A stretch of DNA of 64,000 bases from Hydractinia symbiolongicarpus (Eukaryota > Cnidaria > Hydrozoa > Anthoathecata > Hydractiniidae), in the NCBI RefSeq assembly GCF_029227915.1, contig NC_079889.1, forward strand, positions 6,014,001-6,078,000, read 5' to 3'. The notes below the pieces were generated by a model. It saw nothing but the letters and a program-made list of their open reading frames with translations. It searched no databases and was not told the origin of the DNA. Position numbers and translations under genes: made by a program. Below, piece after piece: positions 1-10,252 of the stretch. Within the stretch, counting starts at the first letter, position 1. The number at the start of each line of letters is the position of its first letter.

Positions 1-151
1 CGTTAAATTCAAATCATCTACAGCCCAGAAAGAAACTAAAATGCTTGAACCAGCAAAGTAAAAAGCACCTATCAATTTCACCTCTCCTGAACGCATAAAA
101 TTAACCATTTAAAGTCATCGGTTAGAGTGCAAACAACTATCAGTTCAATTA

Positions 152-463
152 GTGGAAATGAAAACTGCGATTCAAGTTAATGGTGGCAATGTAAGTCATG
201 AAATAAGCTCTGATTTAGTTACCTTGTTCAGTGGTTGCGACAAAAAAGATGTACCACCGTTTATGAAATTATTTTGGGAAGAGCGACAAAGGTATATTCA
301 ATCTTCTTCACCAACTAGTATCAGGTACCATCCAATGATTATTAAATTTTGTCTAAACATGGCTGCAAAATCTTCTTCTGCTTATTCGGATTTGAGATAT
401 GATCCTAAGACTGGTAGTGGTATGCTGGTTCTTTCAAGCCTGCGAACACTTCGTGATTGTTGA
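152..463 (+). pseudogene. P-element/THAP9-like transposase fragment
   Basis: The 103-residue frame carries a block (FWEERQRYI, then RYHPMIIKFCLNMA, then a stretch ending SLRTLRD) that I recognise from the region just before the catalytic part of P-element/THAP9-type transposases common in cnidarian genomes. The intact family continues for several hundred residues after the LRTLRDY-like motif. Here a stop follows LRDC at 463, and no downstream catalytic RNase-H-like region is seen before the minus-strand gene that ends at 864. An AAGGGTAAGT-like donor lies at about 536, so a short exon cannot be excluded. I infer a truncated transposon relic. The family call comes from remembered motif similarity only. 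Confidence 0.55.
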
Positions 464-469
464 TGGTTC

Positions 470-863
470 ACTCCAGAAATGCTAATTTCATTTTTATTAT
501 GGAATTAGGCAGATTAAACCATAATACTACTCAAGGGTAAGTTTGTTTGTTTTTACAATTTTTTTTCTACAAAGTTTAGTGTTGGTAGAATTTAATAATA
601 TTTACTAATTGAAGCTAAAAAAGATTACTATATAGCAGCAGCTTTTTTTTACTTGGTAAGCTAAGCCGAATAATGATTTTTATTAAGTGTGTGGCTATAA
701 AATAGCCGTTATGGCAGTTTTTAAAGTTCATGCCTGGAACTAAGTCAACCAGTGTCCCATGTCTGTGCCGTTGCTTGATTTCTTTATTTCAGTTCTTAGT
801 GATCTCTTTTTTGCAGTCTTCTCCGAACTCTTGTATACAACGTGAGCATATGTTCCAGAAGGT
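470..863. other. Non-coding gap
   Basis: AT-rich sequence between the transposase fragment and the 3' end of the minus-strand zinc-finger gene. I see no convincing gene or repeat here. Confidence 0.5.
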
Positions 864-1054
864 TTATACTGACTTCTTTGCTGACTTTGGATCCACAGTA
901 TAACAAACACTATTAAAGTTTGACAAAATAGAACAGTTTTTTAACATATCTTCAACAAGATCATGACATTTCAAAGTTGTGCTGAAATGTGAAGTTTTCG
1001 ATCGAAATATTTTTTCATTTCTAACTATGTACGACATGTTTTCAAAGAAAACAT

Positions 1055-2991
1055 GCATCATCCAAAGCAATTCTGGAACCAAATCAAAAAATGTTATCCC
1101 TCAAAGGAAAAGGAAAGCCCGAGTAGATCATTTAAAATTGATGATCCTATCGTAACAGATAAAAACCGTATTGCTGATAATTTCTGTACCTTTTTCTCAA
1201 CTATTGGTTCCTCTTTATCGAAGAAGATATACCTTCAATTTCGAACTCTACATGGAAAACGTTTCCATGTCAAAGCTACCTTAGATGCGTGAACCTTCAA
1301 AAAGTGACTTTTAAGTTCAGTCCAGTTTTTGTTGACGATGTTTTACCGTTTCTGAAATCAATAAGAAGATCAAAAGCATCTGGTGTTTATGACATTCCAA
1401 GTTCGTTGGTCAAGGATGCCGCTGAAGAATTTGCACCACCGATATCATTCTTGATAAATTGGAGTTTTAAAGTAGGAACTTTTCCTACAGCTGAAAAAAC
1501 TGCAAAAGTAACACCATTGTATAAATCTTCAGGAAAAAGGAACTCTTTTGACAACTATAGACCGATATTTGTCCTGAATGTTATATTCAAAGTTATAGAA
1601 AAAATTGCCTGTCATCAAATTACAGACCATTTAGAGAACAATAACCTACTTAGTTCTTGTCAATATGGGTTTCGTCGCAATCGATCTACACAACATGCGG
1701 TTTCAAAATTGGTTGATCACATTCGACACAACATTGACGGAGGTAAATATACTGGTGTTCTTTATATGGACTTTTCGACAGCATTCGACACCGTCAATCA
1801 TTTATGCTTATTGCAAAAGTTACCTTACTATGGAATAAATAGAGTTGGACTTGAATGGTTCAGTAACTACTTGTTTAATCGAAAACAACTTGTCGTGTAT
1901 GAAGGAATATATTCCAATGTAGAAAGTATAACACATGGTGTACCACAAGGTTCCATTCTTGGACCCTTGTTGTTTCTTATCTTAGTTAATGACCTCCAGT
2001 CCCAGCTTACCATATGTTCCCTGTTGATGTATGCTGATGACACTGTACTATATTTTTCCGACAAATTATCATCCAACATTGAGAAACTCATAAATGAAGA
2101 AGCTGAAATTTTTCAAAGATGGGTGAACAACAATTGTTTGCTACTTAACCTCAAAAAAGGAAAAACTGAATTTGTATTATATGGTTCACGTCCATCCAAA
2201 CAACCAAATTGTTTGATCAATATCAATACTGTAGAATTGAACCGACCTGAATCGTACCAATATCTTGGAGTAACATTAGATCAACATTTGAATTTGAATT
2301 TTCATTATAATTCGGTTTACAAGAGAATATGCTCACGTGTTACATCGCTCAGTCGAGTTCGTTATACTTTACCACCAACGGTAGCAGAAACTATCTACAA
2401 ATCCATGATAAATCCACTGTTTTATTATTGCTACCCTCTATTTTCTGGCTTGAACTTAACCTGGAAAATCAAGTTTCAAGCGCAACAAAATAGAGCAAAA
2501 AGGATCATTGGCACAGATTCTGCAATGTCCTGACCGGAAATTGATGTACAAAGAAATCGAAAAATGGTAACCGATGTATTTAAATCGATTCACAACCTGG
2601 AACCAATTCAAAATGTTCAATACGAATTTATAGAACATCGAATCAACACACGTGGTAACAAATCGTTACTCAGAGTACCACATGTTCGAACCGAAGCTGG
2701 TCGCAAAACCACTGCTTATCAAGGAACCTTGCTGTTCAATAAACTTGATTTACTTTTGAGAAACAAAAAGTCATTTATTATTTTTAAAAAAAATATCAAC
2801 GTAGTTAATTTGTCTGATTTTTGGTTTTCTTGCATTGTTTAATTTATTTTTTTTCGATTACCTATTTTAAATTTCATTTATTACTATTTTTTGTTTCAAC
2901 AGGTCTTACATTGATACCAGGATTGTAAATATTTCTGACGTAGTCAACCTGTAAAATTATAATTGTTAATAATAATAATAATAACATTCTC
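1055..2991 (+). mobile_element. 5'-truncated CR1/Jockey-like LINE (LINE-1)
   Basis: A non-LTR retrotransposon remnant. It begins inside the region just upstream of the reverse transcriptase, carries RT and C-terminal sequence, and ends in a (TAA)n tail at about 2968-2985. The endonuclease domain is missing, as expected for 5' truncation during target-primed reverse transcription. Candidate target duplications are GAAAACAT at 1047-1054 and GAAAAACAT at 2992-3000, with one extra A. The insertion lies in the C2H2 gene on the opposite strand. Confidence 0.8.
1289..2842 (+). pseudogene. LINE-1 reverse transcriptase, frameshifted
   Basis: Reverse transcriptase of a non-LTR element. The core motifs are visible in order: NYRPI (finger), MDFSTAFDTVNH (motif A, first Asp), HGVPQGSILGPLLF (motif B) and YADDTVLY (motif C, catalytic DD). 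An upstream piece at 1053-1292 (FWNQIKKCYPSK) is in a different frame, so there is an indel near 1290. A stop after DSAMS at 2531 separates the thumb and C-terminal part, which continues at 2564-2842 (ends KKNINVVNLSDFWF). The catalytic residues survive but the protein cannot be made whole. The motif-C context suits the CR1/Jockey superclade rather than RTE or L1; I cannot place the clade more finely. Confidence 0.8.
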
Positions 2992-4004
2992 GAAAAACAT
3001 CTTGAATTTGTTTATTCACTCTCCACAATCCACCTCTGTCCCGGGTATTGATCAATGTCTGCGAATTGTCACAGTCAACTTTGCACGCCTGTAAAATTAA
3101 AATAGCCTGCTTGTTGTAATCAGTACACATCTTTGAGAAACGGAATTTTGTGTGAAGCTTATGTACAATAAATCCAGCTACATATTGCAAACTTTTCAGA
3201 TCATTTTCAGTAATCGCCAAAACAGTATCAGGATGAGACGCCATAACTTTATCGGTTCCTGAGAGATGAATTAAAATGTGATTAGCAACTTCAGTTAATA
3301 AAATGTTGCTTAAAGTCACATCTTCAAACTTTAGGGGAGAAGATTATCCCCTAGTAAATCACAAAAATGAGAATAAAAATCCTCAGCATCACCATGAAAA
3401 ATTTCAATCAGGGGCTTTATTTTGTTCCAAAGTTCAACAGCTTCATCAGTTGAAAATTTAAATTTATCCTCTGGAAACATACATCTTGCTGATTCAGGTA
3501 AACATCTGTCACCAAAACATATCTCAGCACTTTTTTTCACCCTTAATTTTAATGTTAATGGATGTAGCTTCTTTAGAATTTTTTCTTATTTTGACAATTT
3601 TGGCGCGGACAGAAAAGGGCTAGCATCTGGCATTTCTGACAAGGCATGCTTAACATTGCAATGTCTGGTTAGACCACCTTGTGATTTGCAAACTTTATCG
3701 CAATTTTGGCAACGGTAAACTTCATCTTTCTTGCAGCTTTCAACTTCTGTTACAACAGCATCTAATTCTGTGTTAAAATCCACATTATCTTCTAAAAAAC
3801 CACCATCAATTAACTCAAATAAATCATCAAGATCATCTCCAGCCAAGTAATCCTCTCCTATTTGAGCCGCCATTAATAACTTCCGTGCAGTATCGGAGGG
3901 TCGTCCAACACAACTTAAGGATAGGTTGCGCAAACAATGTCGGTGGTGGTTGCGTCTAGACTATCTTTCTTTTCTTATGATTATGCTTTGAACATGCTTT
4001 AAAT

Positions 4005-4050
4005 AAAGCAAAAATAAAGAGTGCTTTGAGGCACTCTTTATTTTTGCTTT
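4005..4050. repeat. Perfect 20-bp hairpin
   Basis: Arms at 4005-4024 and 4031-4050 are exact reverse complements around a 6-nt loop (TTTGAG). The arms carry the GCTTTATTTTTGC theme that recurs nearby (about 4228-4255), suggesting a small palindromic MITE remnant. No coding potential was found. Confidence 0.7.
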
Positions 4051-4260
4051 AGCTGCTATAAGTACATGAAACAATAGAATAAAAATTATGCACAAATATT
4101 TGAGTATTAAAAGTGAGGATTTTGAGCGGGTATTATGAAAGTGAAAGTTCATTCGTATGTGAGAAAAACAACAACATGAACGTTTCGTTTTAAATTTTGT
4201 TGAAACTTGCTTTAGTCAAAGTATGCTTTATTTTTATACTAAGCATGCTTTATTCTAGTG

Positions 4261-4691
4261 TTACCCCCCCCCCTTTATTCTTACGAGTTTGGCAAATGTT
4301 CTAGTCGTAAGTTAGTGATGCGTGAATCAGTAAGTTGCAAAATTTTCCGAATTCCGACATCCGTAAAAATATGCATATGATCTCCTTGTCGCTCTCCACC
4401 GTAGAGTTTAAATTTTAAGAAGTAATAATATCATCACATATTTTCAGACGTGATCAACGAAAGGTGTTTAGTGACAATTATGTCAAAGCGAGGAGTTCGA
4501 AAAAGTGATGACGAAAAAATATAAAGAAGAATATAAAAAATTTTTTTTTTCTGTTTTTTCCCTTTCATTAAAAATTAATACTGTGTTGTTGTTATTAGTT
4601 CAGAAAAAAATCCGTCTCTCCAGAGAAAAAAAAGGATCAAGCTAGATGAAGAAGAGTGAGCTTTATTTTTCTTTAATTTTCTTTTTCTTTT
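4261..4691. other. Non-coding gap
   Basis: Contains a C10 homopolymer at about 4265 and AT-rich sequence. I see no gene or clear repeat. Confidence 0.45.
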
Positions 4692-4726
4692 AAGGCCAGG
4701 ATACACTTGTATAATATCATTAAATA

Positions 4727-4910
4727 TCTCTTTAATAATAGCCGTCGTCTGTCTGTCTGTGTGTCCGCGAAAGCCGTGTGCCGTAACGGAAACACGAAAT
4801 TTTTAAAATGCGCATCTATACCAAATGCGATATATTTCTGTCCACTTTGTTGCAACGGGTTAATTTAAAGACGGGCGACCCCGTGGATTTTTCCACGGGC
4901 TAACGACTAT
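4727..4910 (+). mobile_element. Short non-autonomous Helitron
   Basis: It begins with TC (TCTCTTTAATAATAGCC) after an A at 4726, has the subterminal GTCGTCTGTCTGTCTG tract, and near the 3' end carries a GC-rich hairpin (CCCGTGG...CCACGGG) followed by CTAACGACTA. These are the Helitron hallmarks: 5' TC, 3' hairpin and a CTAG-type end, with no terminal inverted repeats. It has no coding capacity. The next Helitron starts immediately at 4911. Confidence 0.75.
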
Positions 4911-5027
4911 TCTATATTATGTCTGTCACGCAAAATGGTAGCTTAGCTGCGCAGGTAGCGAGACGCACGCAATGCGGTATAAAAAGGAAGGGCAAACCCG
5001 TGGATTTTTCCACTGGCTAACGACTAG
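4911..5027 (+). mobile_element. Mini-Helitron abutting the previous one
   Basis: Starts TCTATATTATGTCTGTCACGC and ends with hairpin CCCGTGG...CCACTGG and GACTAG at 5022-5027, followed by T. It is 117 bp long and head to tail with the element at 4727-4910. It resembles the 124-bp element at 20891-21014, which is in the opposite orientation. Confidence 0.75.
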
Positions 5028-5314
5028 TATTCTATAATACAGTTATAATTTTTGTACAATATGCTTCTAATTTGTTATAATATCGTTCCAATTTCATTTA
5101 ATTTCATAACATCGTTGCCACAACAACGCTAGCAGATAATAGATCTATTGTCACCCAAACAAAAGGCATTCGAAACCAGATCACCAACAATATTATTAAA
5201 ATCAAACTCGTTTGACTTTATTCAAATATTATAGCCATACAGCAAATTATGAGGTTATGACGCACATGTCAGGTGTTGAAATTATACATATTATAGCTAT
5301 ATTATAAGAAATTA
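5028..5314. other. Internal part of the outer MITE
   Basis: AT-rich sequence between inserted elements with no coding potential. By position it is the interior of the MITE whose ends are at 4692 and 8536. Confidence 0.45.
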
Positions 5315-5317
5315 TAA

Positions 5318-6419
5318 AGGCCGAGATACATTTGAAATTTTTATTTCGAAACTGTCTAAAATTTTTATTTCAGAAATATTTCGAAATACGTTTTCCATGT
5401 TTCGAAATTAACATAAAGTCTCTCAGCATTATTTTAAACATGAATTGAAAGAAGGAGGAAGGTTGTATGGTCGCTTCCTTTTTCTTCGAAGAAGAGTGGA
5501 ATGAACAGCATTACAAAAAACGCAAACGAAGCATATGGATGAAGTCATGGCTGCAAAGAAGAGAGCAGTCGTTTGTTTGAAGGAGGATTAGGAGTATGGT
5601 AAATATCAACAGAACTGCTTTCATTTGAACAAATACTTGAAGGTGTGCTTGGTATATTACTGATAGTGTTTCTCACGAGTAAATTATAGTTTAAAAACGA
5701 TAAACTATCATAATACAGCCATTTGACTTGATACACCTCGTCTGCACCGGCTCCACTTTTTTTGACGACTCGAATTGTCTCCTTTGTGCGGAAGATTAAA
5801 CTCTAAGACTATGCATTTTGTTACTAATTTCATCAATTGCCGGGTGTACATCAGCATTGTGTAATTCACTGTGTAGGCGTTTCAAAGCGTTTGTTTTTGC
5901 ATCCTAGTTTGCGTATAATGGTTTTTTAACGTTGAATAGCACACCTATTTTACCCATTCTTCAATTAATCGCACAGTATCATCATGACTCCACGGCATAC
6001 TTCTTTCTCTTTGCTTCTTTTTTTTACTTTCTTTTACTTCGTCGTTTCCATTTTTCTGAATCGAAGATAGTGCTCTTTCTGTTTCCACATTTGTTTCCCT
6101 GAGTCTGTGTTTGTTAAAACCGAATAGCAGGATCAAACTCCATCGTGTCTGCTTCGTATTCACTCATTGATGCACAAAAGCATCTCATAAACGTCAGAAG
6201 AAAGCGCACCTGTTGTCGGCAGCTTTGAACTTTTTTGAAATATAGAAAATTATACAAATCGATTTGCAGAATTTTTGTGCTCTGAAATACCTTAATTAAT
6301 TTCAGAGGAATTCGAAATACTTTTGAAAGCTTTCGAAATGTTTCAGAATATTTCGAAATATTTCTGAAATAAAAATTTCAGACAGTTTCGAAATAAAAAT
6401 TTCAAATGTATCTCGGCCT
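5318..6419. mobile_element. PIF/Harbinger element with TAA target duplication
   Basis: Terminal inverted repeats of about 75 bp begin AGGCCGAGATACATTTGA and end with the reverse complement. They contain TTTCGAAA-rich subterminal palindromes. A TAA duplication flanks the element (5315-5317 and 6420-6422), matching the TWA target preference of PIF/Harbinger. At 1.1 kb it holds only the Myb-like gene and no transposase, so it must have moved in trans. Confidence 0.8.
5545..6163 (-). pseudogene. Harbinger-type Myb/SANT-like protein, broken
   Basis: PIF/Harbinger elements usually encode a DDE transposase and a separate Myb-like DNA-binding protein. This minus-strand reading starts near 6163 and contains a trihelix start (PWSHDDTVRLIEEWVK, about residues 57-72). 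Sequence in the following frames continues the family's middle (HSELHNADVHPAIDEIS) and C-terminal part (GAGADEVYQVKWLYYDSLSFL, about 5690-5760), ending at 5545. At least one stop and a frame change interrupt it. It sits wholly inside the TIRs. The family is recognised from motif memory; the exact joining of segments is inferred. Confidence 0.6.
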
Positions 6420-6437
6420 TAAGAAATTATAACCATA

Positions 6438-8047
6438 CTAGCCGGGAAGCCCGGCGTCGAAACGCCGGGGTAAGTCACAAATTAAGGTGTGACCCGGCGT
6501 TGAAAATTCTGTGAAGCGCTTAATAAGAGCTGTAAACTGTTTCATAAGATCAGGTGAAGCGTTTTAGTAGAGGTATGCAGTATGTTATAAGTCAATTGCA
6601 ACGCATACACCGTTGCAGTGTCGCGACTGTAACATATTTTTCAAAAAATAACTTTCCCGCAACAATAGCTGAAATAAAAACAGAGTTCTACAAACCATTT
6701 TTACTCCGTCATAACAAAAACAATCGGTCAATATTATTTTATTTTGCAGAATAAGTTTCAGCGTAAATTCAAAATTATTTGTGCAACCAGGTTGAACGCC
6801 TAGTACAGGCAAACAGCTTTGAACACACCGGTGGAACAATTAATAGTAGTCGTAAACAGTTGCACACGATCAGGTGAAGCGCTTTAGTACTGATATACAG
6901 AATGGTATACAGTGTGTTGTAAATCAAGCGAAGTGCATACACCATTATAGTGTTGCGACTGTAACATATTTTTCAAAAAATAACTTTCCCGCAACGATAG
7001 CTGAAATAAAAATAGTGTTTACAAACCGCTGCTACCCTGTAATAGCAAAAACAATCGGTTAATATTATTTTATTTTGTGGAATAATTTTTTTTAAAAGTT
7101 CAAAAATTAATCAGGACACCGGGCGGAGTGCTTAGTACAGTTAAACAGTGTTGTACAGACATATAAGGATAATACCCTTTTAAAACCCGTCGTATAGGCG
7201 TATTACCCTTTTCCAAAATTCTTCATTGCAACTTCGGTTTAAATAAAAACACAGGGAACAGCCTGTTGTTACCCACCCAGCCAAAACAATCGCTCAGCCA
7301 TTTCATTTGAAGCAAAAGTTTGCAGAAAAAGTTTGCAGAAAAATAATAAAATATGTAGCTACCTAGCTAGCTAACTGCATTTAGCAAAAAAATTATTGCT
7401 GAAGATTATTGTTGTAGTCAAACTGCATTTTTATACTTTCACTGTTTAGTCAAAGATATAGCTAAGAAGGTAGCTAAATAGCAGGAGCCTCAACCCCAAA
7501 ATAAATGTTGGCTAGGATAAAAACCTCTTATACTATATGGAATAGTAATAAATAAGGCTCTAGCTAGCTAGCTAGCTGGCCTTCAAAATCTTCGTTCCTA
7601 GCCAAAAAACCTAAAAATGGTGCGTTTAAGATTTGTACCTGGCCTAAAAAACGTGACAATATATTTATCTTAGCATGTAAAAACATATAGAAAACAAATG
7701 TTACAAAAATGGAATTATCAGAAAGAAAAAATAAAGCAAACAGTTAAGAAACTTTTCTTTCTCTAGCAATGCGTTGACTCAATCTGCTTACCAAATGTCG
7801 GACCGATAACGTAAAAATTGTTGCTAAGAAATATAAAGAGCTTAAAGAGCTTTAGTTTCTGATTGGTCATTTATATAAAACTCCGCTCCTGATTGGACCA
7901 GCTAATACGCCTATCGCCTGTTAAACTATGTTTAAAACCCGTCGCCCCCCCCCCCGCTTGCACAGGGACGGGCTAGTATTTCGTGCGTGGTTAACACATG
8001 TCGCTTTTGACGCACGAACAGACAGACGACGGCTATTATAATAGAGA
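6438..8047 (-). mobile_element. Non-autonomous Helitron (family B), minus
   Basis: Read on the minus strand it starts at 8047 with TCTCTATTATAATAGCCGTC plus a GTCTGTC tract. It ends at 6438 with a CCGGGCTTCCCGG-type hairpin and CTAG, followed by T. Inside are about two diverged copies of a roughly 330-bp unit (6490-6800 and 6810-7140), sharing for example AACATATTTTTCAAAAAATA and AACTTTCCCGCAAC. A C11 run lies at about 7945. There is no helicase or Rep ORF. It shares its 3' end with the elements at 21015 and 22812. Confidence 0.75.
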
Positions 8048-8460
8048 CTAGCTAACTATAAAGTATAGGTGAATAAACATGTAAACAAATAAAAAAAATA
8101 CCCGAAAGTAAAAGAAACTGCAATCTTGTTTGAATACAAATAGAAGTATCAAAAAGAAAAATTAAAGCAAACAGTTAAGAAACTTTTCTTTCTCCAGCAA
8201 TGAGTTGGTTCAATCTGCTTGCCAAATTTCGGACCGATAACGTAAAAATCGTTGCTAAGAAATATAAAGAGCTTTAGTTTATGATTGGTCATTTATATAA
8301 AACTCCGCTCCTGATTGGACCTTTATTTTAGCGGCAATTGTCCCTGTGCCGGTGGGGGCCCGACGGGTTTCTCGTCCCTGCGTATTTTGTATTTCGTGCG
8401 TGGTTAACACAAGTCGCTTTTGACGCACAAACAGACAGACGACGGCTATTATTATAGAGA
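8048..8460 (-). mobile_element. Partial Helitron in tandem with the preceding one
   Basis: The 5' end (minus strand) at 8460 reads TCTCTATAATAATAGCCGTC and is followed outward by A, the expected Helitron flank. About 320 bp (8140-8460) repeats the 5' part of the 6438-8047 element, including TTGGTCATTTATATAAAACT. Its inner boundary is CTAG at 8048. It looks like a duplicated or truncated Helitron 5' section. Confidence 0.65.
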
Positions 8461-8536
8461 TTTTAAACATATTTTAAGAAATTATATTGATATTATAAGG
8501 TATATTTCAGTGATATTATACAAGTGTATCAGGCCC

Positions 8537-9014
8537 TTTTGCAGAATATATTTGAGCATGAAAATCTTCGCAACTAATAAATACTAAAAATATTCCAGTC
8601 AAATGAATTTTAGCGATTCCAAGATTTTTGATGGTTTTTTTCTCTCTCAATATGCAGATCATTTCATCTCTAGATAAAAAAACACTTACAACGTTCCATC
8701 TTGTCACCTTTTTTTAAGTAAAAAACATCTTGTGGATGCATCAAATCCGTTCAAATCCAAAGTTGCTTTCAGTGTGTCTTTCAGTGGCGGGTGATACGAC
8801 CGCAGATAAAAATAGCGTTAGCCTTAAGCGCGAAAAGCTTTATCAGGCATCAGTCCAGGTCTATTTCGGACTATTCCAGCGAAAAAACAGGTTAACGTGT
8901 TAACAATAAAATAAAATTCCGGAAAAATAACCAACTCACCTTGAACTCACCAGCTCGCGACTCGTGAATTCACTAACTCACCGACTCGAAGATTACCTAT
9001 ACTCTATTCTTACG
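8537..9014. other. Non-coding gap
   Basis: No recognisable gene. About 8760-8830 contains a GC-richer stretch without any matching domain that I can identify. Confidence 0.4.
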
Positions 9015-9280
9015 ATTTCGTGTTCTGTTTGATGTGAACACATATTTCGTGTTCTGTTTGATGTGAACACATATTTCGTGTTCTGTTTCATGTGAACACA
9101 TATTTCGTGTTCTGTTTCATGTGGACACATATTTCGTCTTCTGTTTCATGTGAACACATATATTTCGTGTTCTGTTTGATATGAACACATGTTTCGTGTT
9201 CTAATTGATGTAAACACATATATGTCGTGTTCTGTTTGATGTGAATCGATATTTCCTGTTCTGTTTGATGTGAACACACA
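9015..9280. repeat. About 29-bp minisatellite
   Basis: Nine to ten direct copies of TTTCGTGTTCTGTTTGATG followed by TGAACACATA, with copies differing at one to three positions. Frames open through the array are by-products of its periodicity. Confidence 0.85.
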
Positions 9281-9884
9281 GCTTAGAAACATTTTTATTT
9301 CCGGAATTTCTTATTCGCATAATAAGAAATAATTTTTATGAAGAATAACGTTCTTTTAGACAAATTATATAAAGGAATAAATGTAAGTATCGCTTTTAGA
9401 TCATACTAGTCGAAGATTGTTTTTCTTATAACGATAATTTTCCAAAATCCTCTTAAGTCTGGAATTGTTTACAAATTTGTGTGTGCTGTAATGCTTGCTA
9501 TGTAGGTGAGGCCACAAGACACTTTACCAGTTTTTTAATTAAGGAGCATTTGAGAGGGTTTGCATATTTCTTGGATAAAACGGTCTGAATAAGCAAGTCA
9601 AGCAATGCATTATTAACCTTGTCTTCTTGATAATTTTGTTTTGATTTATTAGTTTATTTATTTACGTAAGTAATTGTAAACAGATTACTATTCATTCGTA
9701 ATTAAACTCTCCATTGTAACAAAGTATATTTATTACCCCGACAACAATTTTATAAACTACTGTACGTTTTTCACCTTAGTTTTATATTTTCCATTGATTT
9801 TTTTTATCTCACCGAATTACAAATTTTACTCGAGCTTGTAAAAACCGTATATATATAACCTTGAATTTTAAACTTTTAATTCAT
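9281..9884. other. Non-coding gap
   Basis: AT-rich sequence; no gene or structured repeat recognised. Confidence 0.45.
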
Positions 9885-9935
9885 TCTGATGATGGTTGTT
9901 AATAAAATCGAAACATGTAAATAATAAATTTTCTT
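9885..9935 (+). ncRNA. Hammerhead-like motif, possible Penelope tail
   Basis: Contains CTGATGA at about 9889, a short possible stem II (GGTT with AATC) and CGAAAC, followed by ATGTAAAT. The order CUGANGA - stem - GAAA is that of a hammerhead core. Penelope-like elements are known to carry such motifs near their ends. No coding remnant lies next to it, and one unpaired T lies before the stem, so this is a candidate only. Confidence 0.3.
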
Positions 9936-10129
9936 AAGAAAATAAAGTTTGTTATCTGCAATCTTGTTGTGCTGCTCAGAAATTATGGTGAATCCCTAAT
10001 TGAAAATATCAAAAAACTCATAATCAAAAATGAATAGTACACTGCTGTTATCAATTTGTACTATGAAATTATCTAGAATGATTTCAACTGTTTTTAAAAT
10101 ATTTCATGTAAATCTCTAATATTTTTGCA

Positions 10130-10252
10130 TCTCTATAAAAAAATCTGTACTTTGTCTGTCTGTCTGCGAGAAAAATGTCGTGTTACGGTTACACGAAATG
10201 CGATATATAAAGGACGGGCTACCCCGTGGATTTTGCCACGGGTAACAGACTA
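10130..10252 (+). mobile_element. Mini-Helitron
   Basis: Begins TCTCTATAAAA after A, with TTTGTCTGTCTGTCTGCG. It has a 3' hairpin (CCCGTGGATTTTGCCACGGG) and then TAACAGACTA, where the usual CTAG end has lost its G. It is 123 bp long and in the same family as the element at 4727. Confidence 0.7.

Larger units (their letters stand above)
864..3933 (-). pseudogene. Broken C2H2 zinc-finger gene split by a LINE
   Basis: This minus-strand gene runs from 3933 to a stop at 864. Residues about 70-95 form a single C2H2 finger (YRCQNCDKVCKSQGGLTRHC then H). The C-terminal half has a motif (LQYVAGFIVHKLHTKF) that I associate with transposon-linked zinc-finger proteins of cnidarians; no function is known to me. 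It is broken three ways: an in-frame TAA at 3586-3588, a frameshift near 3320-3333, and a LINE inserted between about 1054 and 2992. Across the LINE the frame resumes exactly: IQDVF on the right side leads into FENMSYIVRNEK on the left, then continues to the stop at 864. The gene was therefore already in place when the LINE arrived. It may itself be a domesticated or decaying transposon gene. Confidence 0.6.
4692..8536. mobile_element. Outer MITE split by nested transposons
   Basis: The left end (4692-4720, AAGGCCAGGATACACTTGT) and right end (about 8511-8536) form an inverted pair sharing GATACACTTGTATAAT. If the three inserted blocks (4727-5027, 5318-6422 and 6438-8460) are removed, roughly 415 bp remain, the size of a typical MITE. 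The terminal motif resembles that of the Harbinger element inside it (AAGGCCGAGATACATTTGA), so both may belong to PIF/Harbinger. The outer target duplication is not clear. Confidence 0.55.

Noticed and set aside
9015-9280. CRISPR-like repeat array
   Set aside because: Units are contiguous with no spacers, and the DNA is eukaryotic; it is a minisatellite. The same applies to 18511-18695 and 62190-62515.
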